From IMG/VR virus record IMGVR_UViG_3300025646_000271, positions 1-27,278 of that record: a stretch of 27,278 nt of DNA; one strand, 5' to 3'. Position 1 is the first letter of the stretch, and each line of letters begins with the position of its first letter. This stretch comes from a virus. The notes beneath the pieces are model-generated. The model did no database searches and was not told where the DNA came from. It worked only from the letters and a program-made list of their open reading frames with translations. A program made the translations under genes and the position numbers. Below, piece by piece: positions 17,266 through 25,388 of the stretch.

Positions 17266-19502
17266 ATACAATCAATAACACTTGTAATACCAACCAGAGT
17301 TCTTCTTGTATCAGCAAGATTATCCGTATTGGATAGTGGCTTGTATGCCATAATTGGAATCAAGGATGCTCCTTGTCCAGTGTTTGTATTTATGGTGATC
17401 TCTGGATAGTCATCAAACTCAAAATCAAATCCATTTGGAATTTGAATATTAATGATAGATCCATTTGGAGTTGTCAGTAATGGGAACTGAACATCACCAA
17501 TAGATGCCGTATCATTAGTACTATCGTACCCGACACCTGGCGCTTCAATGAATATATCTTCTACAGTCGCCCTAACATTTTCATCAACAATACCCTGGTC
17601 GGAACCAGAACAATAACCAAGTCCTGGATTTATAACTGCTACTTTATCAATAGATCCATCCTTTAATATTAATTGAACTCTTGCCCCAGTTCCATGTCCA
17701 GTATTATCAATAACTGCAACTGATGTATCATTATCATATCCAGTTCCACCATTAAGAACTTGTACTGAAAGTATAGAACCAAATCTAGAAACAATTGGTC
17801 TCAATGATGCACCAACACCATCACCGAATACCTCCATCTCTGGTGGGATACACCTATTATATCTGTACCCAAGTGGCATTGGAATCAAATCAAGTTGACT
17901 TGTTGGGTTGTTGATCTTTTGATTACATGCATTGAAGATTGAGTTATCTCCACCAAATAGACTAGAGGTTGCAACTGCACTTTCAATAGATCCAAGTCCC
18001 CTATTAAGTGAACCAGCAGAATTCCCTCCAGTCAATCCATCAACAGTGCTTAAGATATTTCCAACTCTCATACCATTATATTCTGGTATTTTATTATCTT
18101 CATCTGTCCCAAAGAAGTTAGCAATATCTTTCTCTGCTGTTTTGCCAAATTGATCAAGGTCTTTTGCAATATTATCAAAGATATCAATCTGATCTAGTTG
18201 CTTTTGCCACTTTGTAGCAGCCTGCTTAAGTGCTGCATTTGCTGAAGAGACCCACTTGCTTGGGGTGGTACACTTCAATCCATCACATCCAATGAAACTG
18301 TAGATTGCAGATGCAACGCTGCTTACTTTTCTCAACACATCTCTCACCTTTCCGAATCCACCCATTAACCAATTCAATCCAGACATAATTGGTTCCAGTG
18401 CCTTCTCTAAAAGATCAAATATCTTTGCAAAAATTGCAGATACAAATTGTTCTGCTGCACAAACTGGTCCGTTGATAATATTACCAATCATAGTCTGGAA
18501 CAAGTTAGTCAAGAATCCAATAATATCTTGAATTAACTTTTCAAAAATACAATATATGGTTGCAAGGGTTTTCATAAAACCCTTTTGTGCTGCAGGATCA
18601 GTTAAGTAAGATGCTGGATTTTTTAAATTTATATTACCCAACCATGTACTAAAGGTAACTGTCAATTTTCCAAATAGTCCATCTCTAACATTATTCATCA
18701 CACTCTTGACCACAGATTGTGTTGTCCTTACAATCTTTTTGATCTTTGCTGGCATATCCACAATCTTATTAAGAAGTGGATCTACAAATGCACCAGCAGC
18801 AAAATCTAGCATGTTGGTGAATGCGATAAAGTCCGTAAGTATTTGTGTCAGTTTGCCAATCGCATCATCACCACAGTTACTTGGAACTATTTCAGTCTTA
18901 GTTGCTTTTATTTCAAATGCTCTTGCCGCAGCACTACAGGAACCACCAATAACAGTGTTTGATTGTTCTGTTTTAGTTGAATCAATAGAAGGTTTTGTTA
19001 TCTTTCCTTGTTGTCCTGGAGAAACTGGTTCTGTTTCTATTTTCTTTGCGTTAGTTGGTTTGTTTGCTCTATTGCCTGTGAATGGTTGGAATCTAGAACT
19101 TTTCTCTAACTTTAATTCTGCGTTTGAGAAACTATTCTCTACATTTTCATTGCGATGAAGAAGACCAAAGATAACTGGTTGTTGTGCTTCTTCCCCATCC
19201 ATGAAGAAACCAACGCAGGTTTCTCCACCTTGAAGTGAAAGTGTCTGTCCTATTCCACCTTGACCACTTCCACTTATTGGATCCATCAACACATCTGCCC
19301 AAGGAAGATCTTCCTCCTTAAGTGTGCTGTCAAATGGATGGTAACCAATGATCCTAACCTTACATCTCTGACCTTTTTCGCCAGATTGATCCATTACGGT
19401 ATTGATGGCCTTCCAATAATCTGGATGGGCAACTCTGCCAATCCACCAGACAAAACCATCTCTACCAAGAAGGTTAGATTTTAATAGAGATTCTTCAATC
19501 AT
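17262..19502 (-). CDS. gp5: Baseplate central hub protein, gp5-like (no lysozyme domain seen), 746 aa
   Basis: Residues 1-125 resemble the OB-fold of T4 gp5 (WWIGRVAHPDYW, RCKVRIIGYHPFD, LPWADVLMDP, GFFMDGEEAQQPVIFGLLHR). Residues ~200-450 are helical and hydrophobic with Gly (DIIGFLTNLFQTMIGNII), unlike the T4 lysozyme domain, whose catalytic Glu/Asp context I do not find. The C-terminal ~180 residues hold GxGY repeats (VQVLNGGTGYDNDTSVAVID, INPGLGYCSG, EAPGVGYDS). ATG 19502 shares one base with the CP12 stop (TGATG), and no clear Shine-Dalgarno is seen, suggesting coupled translation. It probably forms the trimeric spike base under the gp27-like ring. The gp5 assignment rests on the N-terminus and gene order. 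Confidence 0.85.
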   Translation of the reverse strand: MIEESLLKSNLLGRDGFVWWIGRVAHPDYWKAINTVMDQSGEKGQRCKVRIIGYHPFDSTLKEEDLPWADVLMDPISGSGQGGIGQTLSLQGGETCVGFFMDGEEAQQPVIFGLLHRNENVENSFSNAELKLEKSSRFQPFTGNRANKPTNAKKIETEPVSPGQQGKITKPSIDSTKTEQSNTVIGGSCSAAARAFEIKATKTEIVPSNCGDDAIGKLTQILTDFIAFTNMLDFAAGAFVDPLLNKIVDMPAKIKKIVRTTQSVVKSVMNNVRDGLFGKLTVTFSTWLGNINLKNPASYLTDPAAQKGFMKTLATIYCIFEKLIQDIIGFLTNLFQTMIGNIINGPVCAAEQFVSAIFAKIFDLLEKALEPIMSGLNWLMGGFGKVRDVLRKVSSVASAIYSFIGCDGLKCTTPSKWVSSANAALKQAATKWQKQLDQIDIFDNIAKDLDQFGKTAEKDIANFFGTDEDNKIPEYNGMRVGNILSTVDGLTGGNSAGSLNRGLGSIESAVATSSLFGGDNSIFNACNQKINNPTSQLDLIPMPLGYRYNRCIPPEMEVFGDGVGASLRPIVSRFGSILSVQVLNGGTGYDNDTSVAVIDNTGHGTGARVQLILKDGSIDKVAVINPGLGYCSGSDQGIVDENVRATVEDIFIEAPGVGYDSTNDTASIGDVQFPLLTTPNGSIINIQIPNGFDFEFDDYPEITINTNTGQGASLIPIMAYKPLSNTDNLADTRRTLVGITSVIDCI

Positions 19503-19714
19503 CAGTCGTCGTAAACTCTACATTCGGACGCATCAGGATGTGTATCACAATAGAGTTCTAATGGTGTGGGGTCATGAGTTTCCCCTGGATGGTTCTCTTT
19601 ATATGCTTTCAGTGCTTCTAATTCTTCTTCCGTATGTCTTCTTGACTGTGCAGAAATAGTGGGATCACTCAGAAGATCCTCATCCTTTCTAATGTGCTGA
19701 TCAATGTTTTCCAT
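19502..19714 (-). CDS. cp12: CP12-like Calvin-cycle regulator, 70 aa
   Basis: The C-terminus, TPLELYCDTHPDASECRVYDD less its first residue, matches the hallmark end of cyanobacterial CP12, with the redox Cys pair spaced as C-x7-C and the terminal VYDD that inserts into GAPDH. CP12 joins GAPDH and phosphoribulokinase into an inactive complex, stopping the Calvin cycle; phage versions are thought to steer host carbon and NADPH toward the pentose phosphate path and nucleotide synthesis. The N-terminal Cys pair and classical AWD_VEEL core of full CP12 are missing; the N-terminal 45 residues are charged helix (RRHTEEELEALKAYKENHPG). A Shine-Dalgarno GGGAGG lies 3-4 bases before ATG 19714. It sits between two hub genes and shares a base with the gp5-like start, so it is presumably expressed with the late tail genes. 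Confidence 0.85.
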   Translation of the reverse strand: MENIDQHIRKDEDLLSDPTISAQSRRHTEEELEALKAYKENHPGETHDPTPLELYCDTHPDASECRVYDD

Positions 19715-19722
19715 GTTCCTCC

Positions 19723-21012
19723 CTATTGATTTGGTCCATAAACTCCATAAGAATCTCTCATTAGTTTGAGAGATGTTGTGTTTTGTTGAGCAGAAAAATG
19801 ATGTCTCAACTCCCGTATAACATAATTGCCGCTTGTTTCTGAATCAATTTCTCTTGTTTTTCCAGAATTCATTTCGGGGAATTCACAATAAATTATGTCT
19901 CCTACTTTTAGATTTATGTTACATGGTATAAGAATATTTAGTGCCTGTGTGAACAGCAAATTGTATCTAGAATATGCTTTTGCTTGATCTGAAATATCTC
20001 TTCCCGATTGTGCAGTACCACCAGCAGGTGATAGTACACCATGATCAGAAGTCCTAACCATGATTCTAGAGAATGATTTTCCTAATGCTTCAGACACAAC
20101 AATACTTTCTTGATTACCAAGTTGAGAAGCATTTTTAATTTCATCCTGGAGATAGTAATCATAGATTGAGAATGTATGATTCTCTCTATTATAAAAGTAT
20201 GTTTTGTTGGCGTACATTCCAACACGCAATGCTTTTCTTAAATCAATATTCTTTTCAAAGAAGTAATTCAAAATTGAGAAATTATTTTCAATGTTTCCTG
20301 CTTCAATTACTTTTCCATTATACTTGTAACTGTACTTACTTTCTGTTTTTGTTACAATTTTGTCAATACTTCTAAAGTTGAATCCATCTTTATTTTCATA
20401 GAATAAAAATCCCGCAGTTCCCTTTGCAAGTCCTTGTTCTGTTTTATCTTTTCCGTCAGTTCCAGTTTTCTTTGTGACAGCAGATACAGACTTTGGACCC
20501 AACCATTGCAAAACATGCAAAGGTTTCTTCATGTTTCCAATGAAACTAAAAGTATTTGAGGTCTCTTCTATATTCTCAGACTTAAAGTTAGTTGTCTTTA
20601 AATCTTCTCTAAGAATTTTTATTACAGATTGATTGACTTTTCCCGAATACTTGGTAGCACATCTTGCAGTTTCATTTGTAAGAAACTCTCTAGAGACTAA
20701 ATGTAAAGTAAAGTTCTCGGATGTCTTTTCTGCTTCAAGTCCGCTCACTTTGTAGACATACATCTGGTCAACAGCGAACTCTCCCGATGCCGTCTCTGCT
20801 TCTAGGAACAATCTCTCTCCGCCACGAATAGGAAGTCCATTGAACAATCCATATGCATTAGTGATTTGCATTGTCATTGTTACACATGGTTCAAGAATAT
20901 CTTCAAAATAATCTACTGACAATACAGCATTAGAAATATCAAATGCATTATCTCCATCAAGAGATTGCAAGACGACTGATCTATATTGTAAACCCGATAC
21001 TGCTTCTGCCAT
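19723..21012 (-). CDS. Baseplate hub protein, gp27-like, 429 aa
   Basis: The length is close to T4 gp27 (391 aa). The sequence has the beta-rich N-terminal layout of gp27/gpD-type hub rings: VLSVDYFEDILEPCVTMTMQ (about residues 27-46), RGGERLFLEAE, then LEAEKTSENFTLHLVSREFL and a helical KYSGKVNQSVIKILREDL segment. The C-terminus has a typical hub ending: LFTQALNILIPCNINLKVGD followed by IIYCEFPEMN and YVIRELRHHFS. ATG 21012 overlaps the upstream stop by one base; no Shine-Dalgarno is seen. The position between tape-region proteins and gp5-like fits gp27, which forms the hub ring around the spike. The assignment is from layout and context. Confidence 0.72.
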   Translation of the reverse strand: MAEAVSGLQYRSVVLQSLDGDNAFDISNAVLSVDYFEDILEPCVTMTMQITNAYGLFNGLPIRGGERLFLEAETASGEFAVDQMYVYKVSGLEAEKTSENFTLHLVSREFLTNETARCATKYSGKVNQSVIKILREDLKTTNFKSENIEETSNTFSFIGNMKKPLHVLQWLGPKSVSAVTKKTGTDGKDKTEQGLAKGTAGFLFYENKDGFNFRSIDKIVTKTESKYSYKYNGKVIEAGNIENNFSILNYFFEKNIDLRKALRVGMYANKTYFYNRENHTFSIYDYYLQDEIKNASQLGNQESIVVSEALGKSFSRIMVRTSDHGVLSPAGGTAQSGRDISDQAKAYSRYNLLFTQALNILIPCNINLKVGDIIYCEFPEMNSGKTREIDSETSGNYVIRELRHHFSAQQNTTSLKLMRDSYGVYGPNQ

Positions 21013-22868
21013 TACGTTGAGGAAAGTTTAGTTAAGAGTAGAGTATTCCACAAACTATTTAATAGGACAACTTCAGGTATTGATGCTACTGCGACACCAC
21101 CACCTCCACCACCCATTGGAATTGGGATTGGAATTTGTTGTGGTATTACTTGTGGTCCTCCACCTTGTCCCTGCGTGATAATTACAGTTTGCCCTCCACC
21201 TGATCTAGTCATTGGAACTTCCACCCGAGATCTTGCTTCTGGTGTTGGTTGTACTCTTGGGACTGATGGTGCAGATAATGGTCTGCTTGGTTCTTCTCCA
21301 GGTTTAGATTTAGAAGTAAAGAATGGATCTGATATTTTATATGCACTCATAGGATCAAAACGACCCGTTATCTGTCCCCCATTCCACCCAGTTCCAGTTT
21401 CCCAATGTAGGTGAGGTCCATCTGTTCTTCCAGTAAGTCCGACTTTTCCAATAATATCTCCTTTCTTAACTGGTCCACCTCTTTTGTAACCCTCTTGCAT
21501 GTGACCATAAAGGTGGTGAGTTCCTCTATCATCTCTAAAAACTAAGAAGTTACCCCATCCTTTTTCATAGTCAGAATCAACAATTTCACCATCACTAATT
21601 GCTCTCAATGGAGTCCCAACCGTTGTTGCAATGTCCTCTCCTTTGTGGATACGATCTCCACGAAGTTGTCCATAAGAACCTGATGGTGTTAGAGTTATGT
21701 TAGTATCTGGATCTGTATATTCATAACCACCACCTTCTTTTGGTGTTCCGTATAATCTTTGATTCAACGGAATATTATCATCAGTATCTCCATCTACAAC
21801 TTTTTTTCCACTTTGTGCGAATGTCAGAAGACCATCAACTGCTTCATTAAATGTTTTAAGTACAGAAGAAAATTGATTTTCACTTTTTTGCTTTTCTTCT
21901 GTTATTTTTTTGTTAGCATCTATTGTTTTATTTGCCCCAGTTATTTTATCTGATAGACTTCCTGCTGCCTTACCACCAAAATATGATGCAGCAAGTGAAC
22001 CGAGCATAATCAAACCTGCCACCGTAGTAGATGGTTCTGGTATTACTGTTAATGCAATCGCAGTCGCAAGAGATCCAGCAACTGCTCCACCAACTGCACT
22101 TGACGTTGCACCACTAATTGCTTGTGTCTCGGTTTGTCCTTCTGTTTTTCTATCTTGATAATCTAGTCCAGCAAACAAAAGACTTGCTGGTCCAGATGCT
22201 CTCCTAGCAAAACCTCCTGCATTTTTAAGAGCGCCGCCCATTTTAGTGCTTCCACCACCAAGTTTGGGTGCTCCTCCAGTAGCAGTCTGTCCACCTCCAA
22301 ATCCTGGAAGTTTGAATCCTTGACCCTTTAATGCTCCCTGTGCGTTGAATCCACCCTTAGTGAACAATCCAGGCAGACCAATTCTTCCTCCTTTAAAAAG
22401 TCTAAAACGATCACCAAGATTTGATTTGCCAGCAATATATCTGGAGAATGAATCGTTCATTCTACCCAGTTGCTTAGGATTCAACCTTGGTATTTTTGGT
22501 CCTCCACCTTTGGATGAATTTGGTTTGGGTTTACCTCTTGGTGGTTTTGGTCTTCTAATGAATGGGATATCAGGACCACCAAGACCAGGAAGAAACATAC
22601 CTGGAATCCCACCAAGTAACCCAAGTAATCCACCAAGGCCACCGCCTCCTCTGTCCATCTCAAGAACTAGTTTTTCTAGTTTCTTGATTTCTTTCTTTGA
22701 TGGAATTTTTATCTTCTCTAGATCTTTAGTACTAGAGTCTATCCATTTGATAAATTTTTTATACTCAGACTTCTTGTCAAAGTCTAGTGCCTTGACCATT
22801 CTAGTCTGGGGCGAGGCAACAATATTATTTGCTGAATTTTTGAGTGGAGACTTTATGAGAGTGATCAT
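21012..22868 (-). CDS. Tail hub/tape-region protein with M23 endopeptidase domain, 618 aa
   Basis: Residues ~400-500 are an M23 (LytM-type) zinc peptidase with its full ligand set: H408-x3-D412 (HKGED), HHLYGHM (about 451-457) and H486-L-H488 (GPHLHWE). Such domains cut peptide cross-links in peptidoglycan. Residues 30-72 are charged helix, 73-230 Gly/Pro/Lys-rich and basic, and 255-300 hydrophobic (VGGAVAGSLATAIALTVIPE), possibly a membrane-inserting segment. The C-terminal ~90 residues are Gly/Pro-rich and end in a hydrophobic tail. ATG 22868 follows AAGGGAC and lies 5 bases after the previous stop. It probably rides in the tail tip or tube and opens the host wall during DNA entry. Confidence 0.85.
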   Translation of the reverse strand: MITLIKSPLKNSANNIVASPQTRMVKALDFDKKSEYKKFIKWIDSSTKDLEKIKIPSKKEIKKLEKLVLEMDRGGGGLGGLLGLLGGIPGMFLPGLGGPDIPFIRRPKPPRGKPKPNSSKGGGPKIPRLNPKQLGRMNDSFSRYIAGKSNLGDRFRLFKGGRIGLPGLFTKGGFNAQGALKGQGFKLPGFGGGQTATGGAPKLGGGSTKMGGALKNAGGFARRASGPASLLFAGLDYQDRKTEGQTETQAISGATSSAVGGAVAGSLATAIALTVIPEPSTTVAGLIMLGSLAASYFGGKAAGSLSDKITGANKTIDANKKITEEKQKSENQFSSVLKTFNEAVDGLLTFAQSGKKVVDGDTDDNIPLNQRLYGTPKEGGGYEYTDPDTNITLTPSGSYGQLRGDRIHKGEDIATTVGTPLRAISDGEIVDSDYEKGWGNFLVFRDDRGTHHLYGHMQEGYKRGGPVKKGDIIGKVGLTGRTDGPHLHWETGTGWNGGQITGRFDPMSAYKISDPFFTSKSKPGEEPSRPLSAPSVPRVQPTPEARSRVEVPMTRSGGGQTVIITQGQGGGPQVIPQQIPIPIPMGGGGGGVAVASIPEVVLLNSLWNTLLLTKLSST

Positions 22869-22873
22869 GTCCC

Positions 22874-24445
22874 TTATGCCTCAACAATGTTGTATATCAT
22901 CTTTGCACTCAACCCAGCATAACTATCAAAATTATTAGAAGGTAAGAATGCAATTGATGGACCCTTAACTTGAGAAGGTATTAATGGTGCTCCTCCAGAT
23001 GAAGATGCCGCCTGAACTCCGCCAGAATCACCAGGTACTTGTATTACTGATACTTCTGGATTTGATGGTATTCTTCCTGGTTGTCGTACTTGAGTTGAAC
23101 TCGGATTTACACCATACATTCCCTGGATTGTATCAAACCAGTTTCTTGATCTTTGTAATGGTATACTTTGATTATAAACAAAATACTTATCTTTGAATAA
23201 TTGACGAACTTTGTCCCTTTCTGCATCATTAAGTGTTTGTTTCTGAAGGAGACTCAAGAGTTCAGTATGACCTCTTGATTGAATCTCCTTAATCATTGCA
23301 GCGGCATTTGCTTTAATTCCTTCATCACCACTTTCTTTTAGTCCCGCTTCACTTGGATCAATACCTCTTGCTCTCAATTCATCCATAAGGACTTTTTCTC
23401 TGCCACCTTGCCAACTCACTGCACCATAAGCCTTAACACCATTGTCCATGTGAGTGCCAAGTATTAAATCTTTGCGTAAACTATTCTCTCTACCTATTTC
23501 TGCAGTAGCAAGTCTCGCCCCTTCCTCTGACAATCCCTGACGTTTAAATTCACCAGTAAGAACGTCTGCAACTTGTTTTTGTGATGCACTAGTGGATGCT
23601 GCATTTGATTGAGTGGTTCTCTCTTCTCCCATCAATCCACCGCTTGGACTCACACCTTCATCACCATTCCTCTTTGCTTTTCCACCAGACAATAATAAAT
23701 CTACTGCTTGTTTGAACTTATTAATAATTTTTTCAAATGTGTCTGCAGATTTAGTTTGCTTTTCTACTGTATTTTTTTCTGTATTTCTTTGAATGTCAAG
23801 TTCATTTTCTTGTGCTTGAACTTTATTCATAAATGTATCGCCAAGTCCAAGAACACCAAGCACTCCCATACCACCAAGAGCAATCTTTGGTAAAAGACTT
23901 TTTGCTACTCCACCTAATCCTATTCTAGCAAATAATGAAATGACCCAACCAGCAAGTTGTCCGATTACAGATCCTATTAATTTTACAACTCCACCAATAA
24001 GACCCATTATTAAACCTAAGGCACCACCCCCACCACCTCCACCAGAGATGGATGGGATATCTTTTAACTGCTTGGCAATTCTATTGATTGTGATTCTCAA
24101 AAACTTAGCAATCTCAAAAGTCTCTGCCAGAGAATTCCTAAGTCTTTGTACACTCTTTCGTAGTCTTCTTTCTGTTTTCTTAGACCCAAAGAAATCTAAA
24201 ATATCATAACCAGTTGCTCTACCATAAGTCTGAGTATTTGAAATATTATTAATTACAGAACCAAGATTATTCTGACTAGGTGGAGATATATTATTCCTTT
24301 GAAAACTGACAATATTATTTTTTGCACCAGACACTATGGATGCACCTGGTGCTTGTCCACCAGTGACAAAATCCATCGCTTTCTTTTTCTTTAGCGATTT
24401 AATTTTGCTACCAAGTTTTTTAAAAGGAAAGATGGATTCAAACAT
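22874..24445 (-). CDS. Tail hub/tape-region protein with lysozyme-like domain, 523 aa
   Basis: Residues ~290-425 resemble phage tail lysozyme domains: ARLATAEIGRENS (candidate catalytic Glu at 316 or 320), then KAYGAVSWQGGREKVLMDEL, the GxxQW/GGR-type block, then helical NAAAMIKEIQSRG. The N-terminus is basic (FPFKKLGSKIKSLKKKKA), residues 85-130 are helical, and 134-210 hold a Gly run and long hydrophobic stretches (ALGLIMGLIGGVVKLIGSV) that could cross a membrane. ATG 24445 immediately follows the 61-codon frame's stop. Directly behind the chaperone pair is the usual place of the tape measure gene, but long uninterrupted coiled coil is lacking. The lysozyme call is moderate; a link to T4 gp29 or gp28 is speculative. 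Confidence 0.75.
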   Translation of the reverse strand: MFESIFPFKKLGSKIKSLKKKKAMDFVTGGQAPGASIVSGAKNNIVSFQRNNISPPSQNNLGSVINNISNTQTYGRATGYDILDFFGSKKTERRLRKSVQRLRNSLAETFEIAKFLRITINRIAKQLKDIPSISGGGGGGGALGLIMGLIGGVVKLIGSVIGQLAGWVISLFARIGLGGVAKSLLPKIALGGMGVLGVLGLGDTFMNKVQAQENELDIQRNTEKNTVEKQTKSADTFEKIINKFKQAVDLLLSGGKAKRNGDEGVSPSGGLMGEERTTQSNAASTSASQKQVADVLTGEFKRQGLSEEGARLATAEIGRENSLRKDLILGTHMDNGVKAYGAVSWQGGREKVLMDELRARGIDPSEAGLKESGDEGIKANAAAMIKEIQSRGHTELLSLLQKQTLNDAERDKVRQLFKDKYFVYNQSIPLQRSRNWFDTIQGMYGVNPSSTQVRQPGRIPSNPEVSVIQVPGDSGGVQAASSSGGAPLIPSQVKGPSIAFLPSNNFDSYAGLSAKMIYNIVEA

Positions 24446-24625
24446 TTATAAGTTTGCCTGCTGCTGTGCTTTTAGATTTTCCTCTTCAATGTGTTGATTC
24501 AGAAGTGCAAGATAGATATCTCGCTCCCATGGCATCATATTTTCAATCTCTGTTAAGCTGTATTTATGATGCTGCATCAAGGCAAAATTCAATTTATAAT
24601 ATGACTCAAGGTCAATATGAGCCAT
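24446..24625 (-). CDS. gp51: gp51-like tail assembly protein (59 aa alone, or C-terminal part of a frameshift fusion)
   Basis: The frame reads MAHIDLESYYKLNFALMQHH followed by YSLTEIENMMPWERDIYLALL and a charged end. The PWERDIYLALL block resembles the short second frame of phage tail assembly chaperones and the small gp51 proteins of T4-like cyanophages. The open frame reaches back to TTG 24631 and overlaps the gp26-like stop. No Shine-Dalgarno stands at a usable distance from ATG 24625; the nearest GGAGG lies about 25 bases upstream, just before a slippery heptamer. The frame is in the -1 phase relative to gp26-like. It may therefore be made mainly as a 302-aa fusion, with independent start as the alternative. 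Confidence 0.8.
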   Translation of the reverse strand: MAHIDLESYYKLNFALMQHHKYSLTEIENMMPWERDIYLALLNQHIEEENLKAQQQANL

Positions 24626-24627
24626 AA

Positions 24628-25353
24628 TCAACCGAAAAAACTTGACAGTCCCTCCAGAGTTACTTCACTTTCAACCTCAGTATTTGGATTGGTAACCTTA
24701 AACGTATGAGAAAGTTTTGGCATAGTGGCAAAGAAGTCTTCAATCTGCTTGAACTGACTTGAGTTCAGTCCATCTAACCAGGACATCAATTCTTTCTTGG
24801 TACTATCTGCAGCAGACCAGCACTCATCTGCATCAAAGATCATATCAATACAGGATGCAATGATTTCAAATGACTTCTCAAGTGAAGACTCATCATCAGT
24901 ATTAAAATCAAAGTTGTTCTGAATAAATTGATTCAGAGATGGATACTTCATACGCAGTGTAAGTTTTCCATCAAGATTAATATCTGTGGTGTGCTTTGGA
25001 TCTTTCTGTACAGAAATTTCGTCAATATAAATCTTGACTGGAACCGTAGTCTCTCCATCATCAGGACAGGTTACAACCAGATCAATTGATTCTCCAACTG
25101 ACTTACCACGTACATTCAAGAAAACATATTCAATATCAAACGTAGGAAGTTCTTCTACTTTAATTCCTCTAGTTTGAATGCAATCTTTCAGCGTTGTCTT
25201 GATTGCATTTGTAATCTGATCCACATTCTCACTCTCTAATGCAAGAATCAGAATCTTTTCTTCTCTAACTAAAAATGGTCTGTATTTAATCTTCTTTCCA
25301 GATGAAGGCAATTCCAACTCATATGTTGGTGTGGAGATCTTTGGTAAAGGCAT
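24628..25353 (-). CDS. gp26: gp26-like tail assembly chaperone / baseplate hub assembly protein, 241 aa
   Basis: The protein resembles the T4 gp26 family: MPLPKISTPTYELELPSSGK then KIKYRPFLVREEKILILALE, a helical ITNAIKTTLKDCIQ, and the beta block LPTFDIEYVFLNVRGKSVGE. The second half has CPDDGETTVPVKIYIDEI, then helical segments and the end LEGLSSFFG. In T4, gp26 and gp51 help assemble the baseplate hub but are not in the virion; genes at this position before the tape measure are chaperones in other tailed phages. ATG 25353 follows TAGGATATT; a CTAAATA motif lies 28 bases upstream. The stop is 3 codons past a T TTT TTC heptamer, so a longer -1 product is likely. Confidence 0.85.
   Translation of the reverse strand: MPLPKISTPTYELELPSSGKKIKYRPFLVREEKILILALESENVDQITNAIKTTLKDCIQTRGIKVEELPTFDIEYVFLNVRGKSVGESIDLVVTCPDDGETTVPVKIYIDEISVQKDPKHTTDINLDGKLTLRMKYPSLNQFIQNNFDFNTDDESSLEKSFEIIASCIDMIFDADECWSAADSTKKELMSWLDGLNSSQFKQIEDFFATMPKLSHTFKVTNPNTEVESEVTLEGLSSFFG
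24634..24640 (-). other. Putative programmed -1 ribosomal frameshift site (T TTT TTC)
   Basis: The heptamer T TTT TTC stands in the zero frame of the gp26-like gene (AGT TTT TTC GGT TGA), three codons before its stop. Both tRNA-Phe contacts can re-pair after a -1 slip (X XXY YYZ rule). GGAGG at 24651-24655 ends 10 bases upstream, like the internal Shine-Dalgarno of E. coli dnaX. A weak 6-base-pair stem (24618-24623 with 24603-24608) begins 10 bases downstream. After the slip, CGG TTG ATT ATG continues straight into the gp51-like frame. Confidence 0.75.
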
Positions 25354-25381
25354 AATATCCTATAGAGTTTTCAGGTATGAT

Positions 25382-25388
25382 TATTTAG
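25382..25388 (-). promoter_or_regulatory. Putative late promoter CTAAATA before the gp26-like gene
   Basis: CTAAATA overlaps the stop codon of the preceding gene (the TAA is part of the motif) and lies 28 bases before ATG 25353. Its spacing matches the other three start-proximal copies. Promoter function is inferred from similarity to the T4 late consensus. Confidence 0.5.

Noticed and set aside
17266-17271. TTG start two codons upstream for the needle protein
   Set aside because: The ATG at 17265 overlaps the gp5-like stop as ATGA, the usual coupling arrangement in this operon.
18706-19158. Plus-strand open frame of 150 codons opposite the gp5-like gene
   Set aside because: It is a shadow of the hub gene reading frame, with no start signal and no recognisable product.
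19935-19941. CTAAATA motif inside the gp27-like gene
   Set aside because: It is not followed by a start codon at the right distance and lies deep in a coding region; treated as chance.
22345-22938. Plus-strand open frame of 197 codons opposite the M23 gene
   Set aside because: It is antisense to a protein with a clear M23 domain; its Pro/Ser-rich sequence is the complement of Gly-rich codons, and it lacks a ribosome site or family resemblance.
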